Part shown: piece after piece, positions 1 to 7,968 of the stretch
How the letters are laid out: each line of letters opens with the position of its first letter
How positions within the stretch are numbered: position 1 is the first letter of the stretch
Source of the DNA: Clostridium aciditolerans
Lineage (GTDB): Bacteria; Bacillota; Clostridia; Clostridiales; Clostridiaceae
Assembly: GCF_016316925.1 (NCBI RefSeq)
Contig: NZ_JAEEGB010000003.1
Coordinates: forward strand, 283,302-326,960
DNA length: 43,659 nucleotides
Direction: 5' to 3'
Program-made: the position numbers and the translations under genes
Notes under the pieces: model-generated
What the model was told of the DNA's origin: nothing
Databases searched by the model: none
The model's input: the letters and a program-made list of their open reading frames with translations, nothing else

Positions 1-143
1 AAGCCAAGAATTCTGTTTATTTAAAATAATATATTATATGCTGAAAACAGGTTTGTGTATTAGAGGTATTTCGATAAGTATGCTGTTTATTTGCAAAATA
101 ACTTATTGCGTCCCCATCAGATATAATTACCTCCAAAGTAATT

Positions 144-159
144 GTATGTTATAACATAC
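144..159. promoter_or_regulatory. Perfect 16-bp palindrome upstream of the ybaK-like gene
   Basis: GTATGTTATAACATAC is a perfect palindrome about 50 bases before the start codon at 207. A second ATAACATA half-site follows at 175-182. This layout suits a dimeric repressor or activator site, but no regulator gene is next to it and no clear -10/-35 pair could be fixed. It could be chance in AT-rich DNA. The rest of 1-206 shows no supportable gene. Confidence 0.35.
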
Positions 160-206
160 TGTTGTACAATATATCATAACATATTATTTGTAGAGGAGGT
201 AGTTTT

Positions 207-686
207 ATGTCAACAGATCTTAGTAAAAGCGCTGAAAAAGTGCAGAGCGCATTAAACAAATTTGGATTTGAACTTAATGTGGTTGAATTATCAGAATCAA
301 CTCGTACTGCGCAGGAGGCAGCCGATACAATTGGTTGCCAGGTAAGTCAAATTGCCAAGTCATTAATATTTAAATGCAAAAACTCACAAAAGCCACTTCT
401 AATTATTGCAAGTGGTACAAATAGGGTTAATGAAAAAATAATTAAACAGTATATTGGAGAGAAGCTTGAAAAAGCAGATGCTGATTTTGTTCTTGAAAAT
501 ACAGGATTTGTAATAGGCGGCATACCTCCAATTGGGCATAAAAATTCCATTACAACATTAATTGATGAGGATTTAATGCAATATGAAGAAATATGGGCTG
601 CTGCTGGAACCCCTCATGCAGTTTTTAAACTTACTCCAAAGATTTTAACTGAAATAACACAAGGAAATATTGTCTCAATAAAATAA
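207..686 (+). CDS. YbaK/EbsC-family aminoacyl-tRNA deacylase
   Basis: The 159-residue product has the YbaK fold signature: an N-terminal helix region, then IAKSLIFK at about residues 49-56 with the lysine (about K51) that positions the tRNA 3' end in this family, and a GGIPPIGH loop near residue 100. Family members are free-standing editing proteins that hydrolyse misacylated tRNA, usually Cys-tRNA(Pro) or related mischarged prolyl-tRNA, in the cytoplasm. Length matches the single-domain family. The start is fixed by GAGGAGGT six bases before ATG. The gene is monocistronic and converges on the acetyltransferase at 738 across a strong hairpin. The precise tRNA substrate cannot be read from sequence. 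Confidence 0.9.
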   Translation: MSTDLSKSAEKVQSALNKFGFELNVVELSESTRTAQEAADTIGCQVSQIAKSLIFKCKNSQKPLLIIASGTNRVNEKIIKQYIGEKLEKADADFVLENTGFVIGGIPPIGHKNSITTLIDEDLMQYEEIWAAAGTPHAVFKLTPKILTEITQGNIVSIK

Positions 687-727
687 CAGGCAGACCACAA
701 GGTATGTTATATCTTGTGGTCTGCCTG
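687..727. terminator. Terminator between convergent genes
   Basis: CAGGCAGACCACAAG (687-701) and CTTGTGGTCTGCCTG (713-727) form a perfect 15-bp stem with an 11-base loop. Read on the minus strand it is followed by a T-rich run (TTATTTTATT), so it best terminates the acetyltransferase gene. It may also stop the ybaK-like transcript. Confidence 0.8.
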
Positions 728-737
728 TTGATATAAG

Positions 738-1271
738 CTAATCAATTAATAACCCCATTGCAAGTGAATCATAGAACTCACCATTAATTAAATAGTCTCT
801 TTTCAAAACTCCTTCTTCTAAAAATCCTATTTTTTTATATAAATTAATACCGGCTTTATTATCAGTTCTAACTCTTAAATTTATTTTTCTAATTATACCT
901 GAATTTTTACTCCAGTTGATTAAATATCTAATAAGCTCCTCTCCTATGCCATTTCCCCAATATTCTTTGAGAACACTTACTCCAAATTCACCAACATGAG
1001 CATTTCTTTGTCTTGGTCCACCGGAAAAGTTTAAATTTCCAATTACTTTTCCATTAACTTCTGCTATTATAAATAATGAATTATCTTTCTTTAAAGTGTT
1101 TTTTATAAACTCTTCTTCCTGCTCAACTGTTCCTCCAAATTCACCCAATCCAAAAGTTAAAAAATCCGACTCTCCTCCTATTATATTTAAGTACTCTATT
1201 AGTGCTTTAGAATCATATTGATTGGCTTTTCTAATAATAACCTTCTCTTGGTTAACTATAATTTCTTTCAT
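738..1271 (-). CDS. GNAT-family N-acetyltransferase (RimJ/RimL-like)
   Basis: The 177-aa single-domain protein transfers an acetyl group from acetyl-CoA to an unknown amine. The acetyl-CoA pyrophosphate loop (motif A) is visible as EYWGNGIGEELI near residues 103-114. It is followed by the typical VRTDNKAGINLYKKIGF strand-helix and the C-terminal EEGVLKRDY motif, as in RimJ/RimL/YhhY-like proteins. AGGGGGAATTACTA before ATG supports the start. A broken paralogue lies at 39098-39395, interrupted by a repeat, so this intact copy shows what that gene once looked like. The substrate is unknown; ribosomal protein N-termini, antibiotics or small amines are all possible. Confidence 0.88.
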   Translation of the reverse strand: MKEIIVNQEKVIIRKANQYDSKALIEYLNIIGGESDFLTFGLGEFGGTVEQEEEFIKNTLKKDNSLFIIAEVNGKVIGNLNFSGGPRQRNAHVGEFGVSVLKEYWGNGIGEELIRYLINWSKNSGIIRKINLRVRTDNKAGINLYKKIGFLEEGVLKRDYLINGEFYDSLAMGLLID

Positions 1272-1363
1272 TAGTAATTCCCCCTAAATGATCTTTATAC
1301 GTAAACTTTGCCTCTTATATTTTTTGCTTGTCCATTTTAAATAACATTTTAGCGTTTATTTCC

Positions 1364-1690
1364 CTAGGACCTATCATTATCAGGCCCACTCCATATATGT
1401 TTTTTCATATTGATGCATCCGCTTTTATTAAAAGTTATTCCCTCTGAACTTAGTATAGCTCTTTGAAGTTCTTGCGATCCAAATACGTATCCCGGTGACA
1501 TTTCTCCAAGTCTATTAACTACTCTATGGCATGGTAAATTAAGCTGTTTAGGCACTGCTCTCATAGCCCACCCAACTACTCTTGCACTTCTTGGTTCACC
1601 TAATAATAAAGCTATCTGTCCATATGTAGCTACCTTACCTTCCGGTATCTGAGATACTAATTTATAAACTCGTGAAAAAAAGTCCTTCAA
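1364..1690 (-). CDS. MGMT-family O6-alkylguanine-DNA alkyltransferase-like protein
   Basis: This is a short protein (about 108 aa) made only of the DNA-binding/active-site domain of O6-methylguanine-DNA methyltransferases. It shows IPEGKVATYGQIA, then RSARVVGWAM with the arginine-finger region, then PCHRVV, which retains the acceptor cysteine. Alkyltransferase-like (ATL) proteins of similar size usually have Trp there, so this one may transfer alkyl groups itself. The N-terminal domain of full Ada/Ogt enzymes is absent. I chose a TTG start at 1690 because AGAGGAG precedes it by about ten bases; an in-frame TTG at 1717 has no such site. No clear terminator follows. Confidence 0.85.
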   Translation of the reverse strand: MKDFFSRVYKLVSQIPEGKVATYGQIALLLGEPRSARVVGWAMRAVPKQLNLPCHRVVNRLGEMSPGYVFGSQELQRAILSSEGITFNKSGCINMKKHIWSGPDNDRS

Positions 1691-1856
1691 CTGATTTTTA
1701 CTCCTCTCTACTAACAACTTATAAAGATATATTTTATATTTTATTATATATTAGAATATTTATCCAACACTATATTATCGTATTCATAAAATTTTAGATC
1801 TAACGAAGTAAAGAGATAGAGTTTCTTTTAAAATAGAGATATGTTAATAAAAAAAT

Positions 1857-1880
1857 AAGCTGGCAAAATATAACCAGCTT
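1857..1880 (-). terminator. Rho-independent terminator of the ABC-F gene
   Basis: On the minus strand AAGCTGG, a 10-base loop and CCAGCTT form a 7-bp stem followed by ATTTTTTTATT. It lies about 105 bases past the ABC-F stop codon. Confidence 0.75.
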
Positions 1881-1986
1881 TAGTATATGAACTGTATAAG
1901 AGAAAATACCTTATTAGGTACATTCTACATTATAACCATATAACATTAAATTAAACCTATTATTTAAAATAAATTCTTCACTTATC

Positions 1987-3738
1987 CTATTTATCCAAAT
2001 TCCTTTTTTTATTGATTAGCTCTTTAAATTTATTGTCTAACTGATTATAAGCTGGAGTATCCTGCGTAACTTTTGTCAACTCACCAAGCACATATGCAAT
2101 TTCATTTTCAATTAACATTTTCTGTTCCCTAATATTATTTTCATTTTTGTTTTTCTCAGAGTTATTCCTTTTGTCTTTTATAAATAGTTTATCTAAATAA
2201 TCTTTAGGCTCACTCAATATTTTTTTTATTTTATTATCTTCAAATACTAAAAGACAATCACAAATATTTTCTATCATATATCTATCGTGAGATACCAAAA
2301 TTATACTTCCGTCATATTCTCTAAGTGCATCTTCTAATTTTTCTCTGCTGTAGATGTCCAAGTGATTTAGAGGTTCATCTAGTACCAGTAGATCTTGATG
2401 TTTAGCGATGAGCTTTGCCATTCTAACCCTTGTAAGCTCTCCTAAACTCAAGGTGGATATAGGTTGTTTTATCATCTTTTCATCGAAACCCATGTTTGCT
2501 AACATCGTTCTTATCCTGCTTTCATCCTCTCTTGATTCAATGTCAAACAGTTCTATAACAGATTGCTCTCTATTAATTTCTTGAGCTTCCTGGCTTAAAT
2601 ACCCTATACTTATAGATTTACTTATAAAGAGTTCTCCTTCATCTAAACTTTCCTTACCTATGATAGTGTTTAGTAGGGTGCTTTTACCACACCCATTAGG
2701 TCCAAATACTCCCACACGCTCTCCACTCATTATATAAAATGAAGTTTTCCTAAATAAAATCCTAGAATCAAAACTTTTTTTGATATCTGCTGCCTCAATA
2801 ATCCTTATTTTCCTTAAAGCAGCTTCACTAAATTTAAAATCAATTTTTTTGTCTTTTTCAGGTTTTTTAACTCCTTCCAAATCTATCTTTTCAAGCCTCT
2901 TAATTTTAGACTTTATTTGTTTATCCATCTTCTTGGCCTTTTTTCTAAAATATTCTTTTTTACCTAACCCTGCTGCCTCCTTTTTTGTTGATTCCCTGTG
3001 GCCTTTATCAGACCAGCTCTTTAACCTGGTTATTTCTTGTTGGATTTTTATTTTATTACACTCTTGGATCTCATATTGATGAAGTTCACTTTCATATCTT
3101 CTTTTCTTTTCCTCTCTATAAAAGCTATAGTTCCCATGATAGATACTTGTCGTTCCTTTATTTATTTCAATTATCTTATTAACTACACTATCTAAAAAAT
3201 ACCTGTCATGAGATATAATTAAAATAGTTCCCTTATATTTTTTTAACTCCTCTATAAGCCAATTCATTCCCTGATAATCGATATGATTAGTAGGCTCATC
3301 CAGTATAAGAAAGTCTGGATTTCTAGACCATATATTGGCTAACGCAAGTTTCATCTTCTCTCCACCACTTAAGCTGCTGAGCCTTTCTTCTTCCATTGGG
3401 TCTATTTTTTCTATGCCTAGATAACTTGATATCTCAAGTAAGTTTCCTATATATTCTTCATTCTTAATATTTATCTCCTTTCCACTCCAAGTTCTTTGAC
3501 TATAAAAACTATTTTGTTTAAGATATCCAATTTCAATATCCTTCTTATACCAAAGAATACTTCCTTGCTCAGGTTTAAGGGCACCGTAAATTATATTTGC
3601 TAAGGTGCTTTTACCTGCTCCGTTTAATCCTACCAGACCTATTCTATCTCCTAAAGCAATATTAAAATTTACATTATTTAAAATAGTTACTTCACCAAAT
3701 TCTTTGTTTATTCCTTGTAGACTTAACATCATTGTCAT
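1987..3738 (-). CDS. ABC-F family ATPase, ribosomal-protection (antibiotic resistance) type
   Basis: Two nucleotide-binding domains sit in one chain without membrane segments. The first has GLNGAGKST (Walker A), LSGGEK (signature) and LILDEPTNH (Walker B). The second has GPNGCGKST, LSLGE and LVLDEPLNHLD. The long charged linker between them (about residues 190-290, with GHRESTKK and GLGKKEYFRKKAKKMDKQ) is the segment that reaches the peptidyl-transferase centre in resistance ABC-Fs such as Vga, Lsa and clostridial CplR-like proteins. A lysine-rich C-terminal extension follows. Start at 3738 (MTMMLSL) is preferred because GAGGTGG precedes it by five bases; an in-frame ATG at 3759 lacks such a site. 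The attenuator-like leader upstream argues for induction by a ribosome-targeting drug. The drug class is inferred, not seen. Confidence 0.88.
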   Translation of the reverse strand: MTMMLSLQGINKEFGEVTILNNVNFNIALGDRIGLVGLNGAGKSTLANIIYGALKPEQGSILWYKKDIEIGYLKQNSFYSQRTWSGKEINIKNEEYIGNLLEISSYLGIEKIDPMEEERLSSLSGGEKMKLALANIWSRNPDFLILDEPTNHIDYQGMNWLIEELKKYKGTILIISHDRYFLDSVVNKIIEINKGTTSIYHGNYSFYREEKKRRYESELHQYEIQECNKIKIQQEITRLKSWSDKGHRESTKKEAAGLGKKEYFRKKAKKMDKQIKSKIKRLEKIDLEGVKKPEKDKKIDFKFSEAALRKIRIIEAADIKKSFDSRILFRKTSFYIMSGERVGVFGPNGCGKSTLLNTIIGKESLDEGELFISKSISIGYLSQEAQEINREQSVIELFDIESREDESRIRTMLANMGFDEKMIKQPISTLSLGELTRVRMAKLIAKHQDLLVLDEPLNHLDIYSREKLEDALREYDGSIILVSHDRYMIENICDCLLVFEDNKIKKILSEPKDYLDKLFIKDKRNNSEKNKNENNIREQKMLIENEIAYVLGELTKVTQDTPAYNQLDNKFKELINKKRNLDK

Positions 3739-3802
3739 AAATGCCACCTCATTTTTCATATAATTTCAAGGTTTTACTTATGAGTTAAGAATTTTTCAAA
3801 AC

Positions 3803-3838
3803 AAAAAGACGGTAAGCAAACATAGTTCACTAACCGCC
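3803..3838 (-). terminator. Second intrinsic terminator within the ABC-F leader
   Basis: On the minus strand GGCGGTTAGTGAAC pairs with GTTTGCTTACCGTC (one mismatch, some G-U pairs) around a 3-base loop and is followed by TTTTTGTTTT. It lies 65 bases before the ABC-F start codon, so read-through is required for expression. Confidence 0.75.
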
Positions 3839-3851
3839 TAAAAAATTGCAT

Positions 3852-3877
3852 AAAAAAACTGTGCTGAAAGACACAGT
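3852..3877 (-). terminator. First intrinsic terminator within the ABC-F leader
   Basis: On the minus strand ACTGTG, loop TCTTTCAG, CACAGT and then six T form a compact rho-independent terminator between the leader ORF and the second terminator. Confidence 0.75.
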
Positions 3878-3998
3878 AAATATCCGGTTATTTTATATTT
3901 TACTAATGTTCTTAACTCATAATATGTGTTTAAAGGTTCTACAAAAAGAGGATAATATTACCCCTTAAAAATACTTCAAACACCAATATTCAATTAGA

Positions 3999-4025
3999 TT
4001 ATCTAGTTAAGAACATAATCTTCAT
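3999..4025 (-). CDS. Leader peptide MKIMFLTR of the ABC-F gene
   Basis: An ATG is preceded by AGAAGGAGA at five bases, a better ribosome site than many real genes here have. It opens an eight-codon frame, MKIMFLTR, ending in TAA. The codons for FLT lie in the GTTCTTAACT segment that takes part in the alternative leader pairings. Leader peptides of this size precede inducible ABC-F and erm genes, where a drug-stalled ribosome changes the RNA fold. Confidence 0.7.
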   Translation of the reverse strand: MKIMFLTR

Positions 4026-4110
4026 TTCTTTCTCCTTCTAAATTACAATATTTAAACTTTTTACAACAACATCATATTACCATAATATTGAACAACAATC
4101 AACTGCTCTT

Positions 4111-4153
4111 AAAAAAAGCGTAATACTAATAATCATTAGTTTACGCTTTTTTC
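4111..4153 (-). terminator. Terminator of glnS (possibly bidirectional)
   Basis: AAGCGTAA-T-ACTAAT on one side pairs with ATTAGT-TTACGCTT on the other around a 4-base loop. It is flanked by A and T runs on both sides, so it can act on the minus strand after glnS and also in reverse. Confidence 0.85.
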
Positions 4154-4208
4154 ACACTTTTAAACCGGAAATTATCAATATTGTACTAGTATAACCATAA
4201 GATAAACT

Positions 4209-5864
4209 TTAACTCTTATATGAACTCTTTAATGATACGATTTTATTAAATACTAATTTATTTTCATTAGACAATTTAAAATCCTTTATAAAATAACCAT
4301 GCCTTATAAATTGAAATCTTCCTTCATATCCTAACTCAGTAACAGATGATTCAACAAAGGCATTTGTCTTTATTTCAAGTGAATTTGAATTTAATGTTTC
4401 AAAGAGGTTACCTCCTGAAGGCACTTCTCTAAATAGATCAGAAAATATTCTAATATTGCAAGGAACAGCATAATCGATACTTACCCAATGAATAGTCCCT
4501 TTTACCTTTCTTTCCGTAAAACCGCTTCCACTTTTAGTTTTGGGATCATAGGTGCATCTTAATTCTATTATATTTCCCTCTTCATCTTTTATTACTTCAT
4601 TGCATCTTATAAAATATGCATATTTAAGTCTAACCTCTCCACCTAATAACAATCGATTATATTTTTTAGGAGGATTTTCATTAAAATCTTCTCTATCAAT
4701 ATAAATATTTCTAGTAAAGGGTATCCTTCTAGTTCCTAATTCTTCCTTTTCACTATTATTCTCCACATCTAAATATTCAACATAATCATCCGATAAGTTT
4801 GTAATCACTACTTTGATCGGATCAAGTACTGCCATGATTGAAGGCACCTTAGATTTTAAATCTTGTCTTAAAGAATGTTCTAACATTGCTATATCTACAA
4901 CGCTCTCACTTTTTGATACTCCTATTTCACCTAAAAAATTATGAATAGATTCTTTTGTATAGCCTCTTCTCCTTAAGCCTTTTATCGTTGGCATCCTAGG
5001 ATCATCCCATCCTTCTACTACTTTGCTTGCTACAAGCATCTTTAAATATCTTTTGCTTGTAACAACTCCACTTAAACTCATTCTTCCAAATTCTATTTGT
5101 CTTGGTATAAAACCCTCTAAATCTAATTCTCTTAGAACCCATTCATATAATGGTCTGTGATCTTTAAACTCTACGGAGCACAAAGAGTGTGAAATTCCTT
5201 CTATATAATCTTGAATTGGATGAGCATAATCATACATTGGATAAATACACCACTTATCTCCTGTTCTATAATGTGGTGTGTAACATATTCTATAAATAAC
5301 CGGATCCCTCATATTCATATTTGGGCTTTCCATATCTATCTTTGCTCTCAGTACCTTTTCTCCTTCTTTAAAACATCCCTCTTTCATTTTCTTAAATAAC
5401 TCTAAGTTTTCTTCAACACTTCTGTTTCTGAAAGGGCTATCCTTTCCTTTTTGAGTTAAGGTTCCTCTACATTCTCTTATTTTACCGCTACTTAAATCGC
5501 AAACATATGCCTTTCCTTTTTTAATAAGATATTTTGCATATTCATATATTTGATCATTATAATCTGATCCATAAAATGCTTTATCATCATAATTGAAACC
5601 TAACCATTTCATGTCTTCTATAATTGATTCTACAAATTCAATATTTTCCTTTTGCGGATTTGTATCATCAAATCTTAAATTAAACTTTCCTTCATATTTT
5701 TTAGCCAAAGAATAGCTTATATTTATTGCATAAGCACTTCCAATATGAAGGTATCCATTTGGTTCTGGCGGAAAACGAGTGTGAATTTCTTTATATATTC
5801 CCTCTTCTAAATCTATTTTAACTAGTCTATCTATAAAATTTAAATTTTCTTTATCATTGTACAT
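4209..5864 (-). CDS. glnS: Glutaminyl-tRNA synthetase
   Basis: The 551-aa class I synthetase charges tRNA(Gln) with glutamine using ATP. The HIGH-type motif appears as PPEPNGYLHIGS at about residues 32-43, followed by the GlnRS/GluRS-type NLRFDDTNP. The KMSKS loop appears degenerate as VTSKRYL near residue 270. The C-terminal half has the beta-barrel anticodon-binding region typical of GlnRS (YFIRCNEVIKDEEGN, TIHWVS). Length matches bacterial GlnRS. Start is supported by TAGGAGG before ATG. A T-box leader upstream ties expression to uncharged tRNA. Clostridia often have GatCAB as well, so GlnRS may be one of two routes to Gln-tRNA. Confidence 0.96.
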   Translation of the reverse strand: MYNDKENLNFIDRLVKIDLEEGIYKEIHTRFPPEPNGYLHIGSAYAINISYSLAKKYEGKFNLRFDDTNPQKENIEFVESIIEDMKWLGFNYDDKAFYGSDYNDQIYEYAKYLIKKGKAYVCDLSSGKIRECRGTLTQKGKDSPFRNRSVEENLELFKKMKEGCFKEGEKVLRAKIDMESPNMNMRDPVIYRICYTPHYRTGDKWCIYPMYDYAHPIQDYIEGISHSLCSVEFKDHRPLYEWVLRELDLEGFIPRQIEFGRMSLSGVVTSKRYLKMLVASKVVEGWDDPRMPTIKGLRRRGYTKESIHNFLGEIGVSKSESVVDIAMLEHSLRQDLKSKVPSIMAVLDPIKVVITNLSDDYVEYLDVENNSEKEELGTRRIPFTRNIYIDREDFNENPPKKYNRLLLGGEVRLKYAYFIRCNEVIKDEEGNIIELRCTYDPKTKSGSGFTERKVKGTIHWVSIDYAVPCNIRIFSDLFREVPSGGNLFETLNSNSLEIKTNAFVESSVTELGYEGRFQFIRHGYFIKDFKLSNENKLVFNKIVSLKSSYKS

Positions 5865-6013
5865 ATCGCAGCCTCCTAAAAATTAATTTTATATTTTATC
5901 TAGGCATATGATACGCTGATAAATTTGAAGAGGAATAAATTCTCTTAAACGAAATAGTTTACTTGCCCCATCTAACCACATCCTTTCAGTTTCTTTCAAA
6001 AATTTCATATATA

Positions 6014-6298
6014 AAATAAAAAACTCTCATCCATAAAACTTAATAGTCTTAAGGACGAGAGTTAAACTTTCGTGGTGCCACCTTTATTCATTGATATGTT
6101 GCCATATCAATCTTTTCGAGCACGGTATCATCATTCATACTTATACTCTAGTTCTTTAACGTGAACATACGTCATGATATCACTTTTTTATATAAAGATC
6201 CACATGAAGCTCCGAGGCTTGGTTCAACATATCCTTCTTTGCTCCTTTTCAGCTAACGGAGCTCTCTGCAAAAGAATGTATATGTTTACTCTTCTCAT
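6014..6298 (-). promoter_or_regulatory. T-box leader controlling glnS
   Basis: The minus-strand RNA contains the conserved T-box AAGGTGGCACCACG (6084-6071), whose TGG bulge pairs with the acceptor end of uncharged tRNA. A terminator AACTCTCGTCC / GGATGAGAGTT with a following T run (6014-6063) competes with the antiterminator. Upstream lies a long stem I region with AGAGAGCTCCG. A CAA triplet in GAACCAAGCC (6221-6219) is the best specifier candidate and matches glutamine, in line with the downstream gene. The specifier position was judged by eye, not folded. Confidence 0.88.
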
Positions 6299-6345
6299 CA
6301 TAGCAATTGATTATATTATTAAACATTTTATACAATAATATTAAT

Positions 6346-6501
6346 TTAGTCAACATTTTTAGAATTAAAAGCTTTTAAAACCAATGAAGCATTATGTCCA
6401 CCAAATCCAAAAGAATTTGATAAAGCATAATTAAACTCAGCACTTTTTCCCTCATTAGGTACATAGTATAGATCGCATTCTGGATATGGAGTTTTATAAT
6501 T
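6346..6501 (-). pseudogene. fabF: 3' remnant of fabF (beta-ketoacyl-ACP synthase II)
   Basis: An open frame of about 51 codons ending in TAA translates to the very C-terminus of KAS II: it runs from [20 protein letters not shown] through [20 protein letters not shown]. The NSFGFGGHN segment, with the histidine-bearing C-terminal loop, is diagnostic of FabF-type condensing enzymes. The other roughly 360 residues are absent. Directly upstream in the reading direction is the terminator of the GGDEF gene (6509-6537), so no start codon or promoter remains. It is most likely left over from a deletion or rearrangement, and since the frame is undamaged the event may be recent. Confidence 0.85.
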
Positions 6502-6508
6502 TAAAAAT

Positions 6509-6537
6509 AAAAAAGCTAGATAGTTTATCTAACTTTT
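6509..6537 (-). terminator. Terminator of the CBS-GGDEF gene
   Basis: On the minus strand AAAAGTTAGATA, loop AAC, TATCTAGCTTTT and further T (TTATTTTT) form a strong hairpin about 30 bases after the stop codon. Confidence 0.85.
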
Positions 6538-6570
6538 CATGTTACCATATAATATAATCTTAAAACATAG

Positions 6571-7431
6571 CTATGCAGACTCATGTATATCATCTGTGTT
6601 AGCAATAATTAAATGTTCTTCATTATTTTTAGCTTTTGTAGAAGCCAAGCTAGCTGCATTTACCATCTTATATATAAGTGAAATTATATTATCATCTATA
6701 GTCCTGTTCTCTTTTACTTCAGATACTCCAACTGAAATAGTAATATCTATATTATCAGTAAAGGTATTTGAAGAAACAATTTTTATCAAATATCTTGCTA
6801 GATCAATAGATTTCTCTATTGAGTAAGGAGTTAAAACAATGAATTCATCTCCTGCAAATCTTGATAAAAAAGTATCTTTAGGGGTATTGTCCTTTAATAT
6901 CTTGCTTAATTCCTCTAGTACTATATCTCCCTTAATATGTCCATATTTTTTATTTATATATCCAAAGTTATTTAAGTCAATAAAAATAATAACAGGATTT
7001 ATTCCTCCCTTTATTAGCTTCAGTATATTATAATATATGTAATCACTCTTGTATAAACCTGTTAGAAGGTCTATGTGCTTACCTAATTCTTTATAAAGTT
7101 GATTTTTTATTAGCATTCCCAATAGCCTATTATCATCTCTAACTAATAAAACCTCTTCTCCGCTTTTATCAAATATCTCTTTTGCCTTCCACATATATGT
7201 ATTGCTGTCTATATATATAATAGAGCTTGTCATAGCATCAGCCACAAGTCTATTAGGATGTGCTTTAAATAAATTTTTATATGTTAACAGGCCAACAGTT
7301 TCGTTATTTTCTACAACCAAAAAATAGTGACAATCACTATCCAAAATCAAATCTTGAACTTTTTGAATACTGTCACATGCATTTATAGTTACATAATTTG
7401 AAGATATTATATCTGATATGTTTCCTATCAT
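6571..7431 (-). CDS. CBS-pair / GGDEF diguanylate cyclase
   Basis: Residues about 1-115 form two CBS repeats (TINACDSIQKVQDLI and VADAMTSSIIYIDSNTYMW), a module that usually binds adenosyl nucleotides. Residues about 120-275 are a GGDEF domain: LTGLYKSDYI, IFIDLNNFGYINKKYGH, and the active loop RFAGDEF. AGDEF is an accepted active variant of GGDEF, so c-di-GMP synthesis from two GTP is likely; no RxxD inhibitory site precedes the loop. No membrane segment is seen, so it should be cytoplasmic. The start ATG overlaps the stop of the upstream gene (ATGA), giving translational coupling. The regulated ligand is unknown. Confidence 0.9.
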   Translation of the reverse strand: MIGNISDIISSNYVTINACDSIQKVQDLILDSDCHYFLVVENNETVGLLTYKNLFKAHPNRLVADAMTSSIIYIDSNTYMWKAKEIFDKSGEEVLLVRDDNRLLGMLIKNQLYKELGKHIDLLTGLYKSDYIYYNILKLIKGGINPVIIFIDLNNFGYINKKYGHIKGDIVLEELSKILKDNTPKDTFLSRFAGDEFIVLTPYSIEKSIDLARYLIKIVSSNTFTDNIDITISVGVSEVKENRTIDDNIISLIYKMVNAASLASTKAKNNEEHLIIANTDDIHESA

Positions 7432-7778
7432 ATATCTATTGACCTGCTAACCTGAAGCACAATGTTTACTTGTACTTTTATTATCATAGAAGGTGTAGCA
7501 ATTCTTCCTCCTTCTTCTAAGACTAATGGTATTAATCTTTCCTTAGGCAGAATATTGAGTAAAGACTTTCTAATTACAACTGCCTCAATTGCTTCGTGAT
7601 CAATTCTAATAATATCATACTGATCTGGTGACAAAGCATCTGCCATCCTTCTTGCGCCCTCTGGCCCTATTGGAGCTTTTTTACCAACAATTAAAACATC
7701 TTGCATTGGAGGCATTTCAAATTCTGATAATCTCATAGATATTTCTGCTTTTTTTGTGCTTTCAACATAACCACTCAT
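7428..7778 (-). CDS. Unrecognised protein coupled to the CBS-GGDEF protein
   Basis: I do not recognise this 116-aa protein. It begins MSGYVESTKKAEISMRLSEF and contains DVLIVGKKAPIGPEGARRMA, a glycine-containing strand-loop-helix that may bind a small ligand. It then has alternating strands and helices (YDIIRIDHEAIEAVVIRKSL) and a hydrophobic C-terminal strand. No signal peptide or membrane segment is seen. The start at 7778 has AGGAG eight bases away; an in-frame GTG at 7787 overlaps that site. Its stop overlaps the start of the diguanylate cyclase by four bases, so equal production and a shared role in c-di-GMP signalling are likely. An input or regulatory subunit is one guess. Confidence 0.75.
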   Translation of the reverse strand: MSGYVESTKKAEISMRLSEFEMPPMQDVLIVGKKAPIGPEGARRMADALSPDQYDIIRIDHEAIEAVVIRKSLLNILPKERLIPLVLEEGGRIATPSMIIKVQVNIVLQVSRSIDI

Positions 7779-7968
7779 AGCATACACTCCTCTTAGTGAC
7801 TAGATAATACTTAACTGCAACCTTTATATTGATTATTTTACATTTATTTTATATTTTTTATTCATATAATGGTATTATAGTATTTTATATGCCACATTAC
7901 AAGGTAAAATTTGGATAAAAAGATCAATTAGTGTACCTCACTTTGCAAGTAATGTCGAACTACAAAAT

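Larger units (their letters stand above)
3778..4039 (-). promoter_or_regulatory. Ribosome-sensing attenuator leader of the ABC-F gene
   Basis: The 5' leader holds a leader-peptide ORF (3999-4025), two intrinsic terminators (3852-3877 and 3803-3838), and three copies of one sequence. On the minus strand GTTCTTAACT reads at 4014-4005 inside the leader ORF. Its complement AGTTAAGAAC lies at 3917-3908. TTCTTAACTCATAA recurs at 3791-3778, just after the second terminator. The middle segment can therefore pair with the leader ORF (10 bp) or with the distal copy (3909-3922 with 3778-3791, a perfect 14 bp), but not both. A ribosome stalled on the leader ORF would release the middle segment. This resembles known drug-inducible leaders of vga/lsa/vmlR-type genes. 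The exact switching route is inference. Confidence 0.75.

Noticed and set aside
1-140. Minus-strand frame reading VIISDGDAISYFANKQ, faintly like the start of a SpoVAE-type domain
   Set aside because: It stops after about 37 codons, lacks a clear start and does not extend past the short similarity. It could be a remnant but is not supportable.
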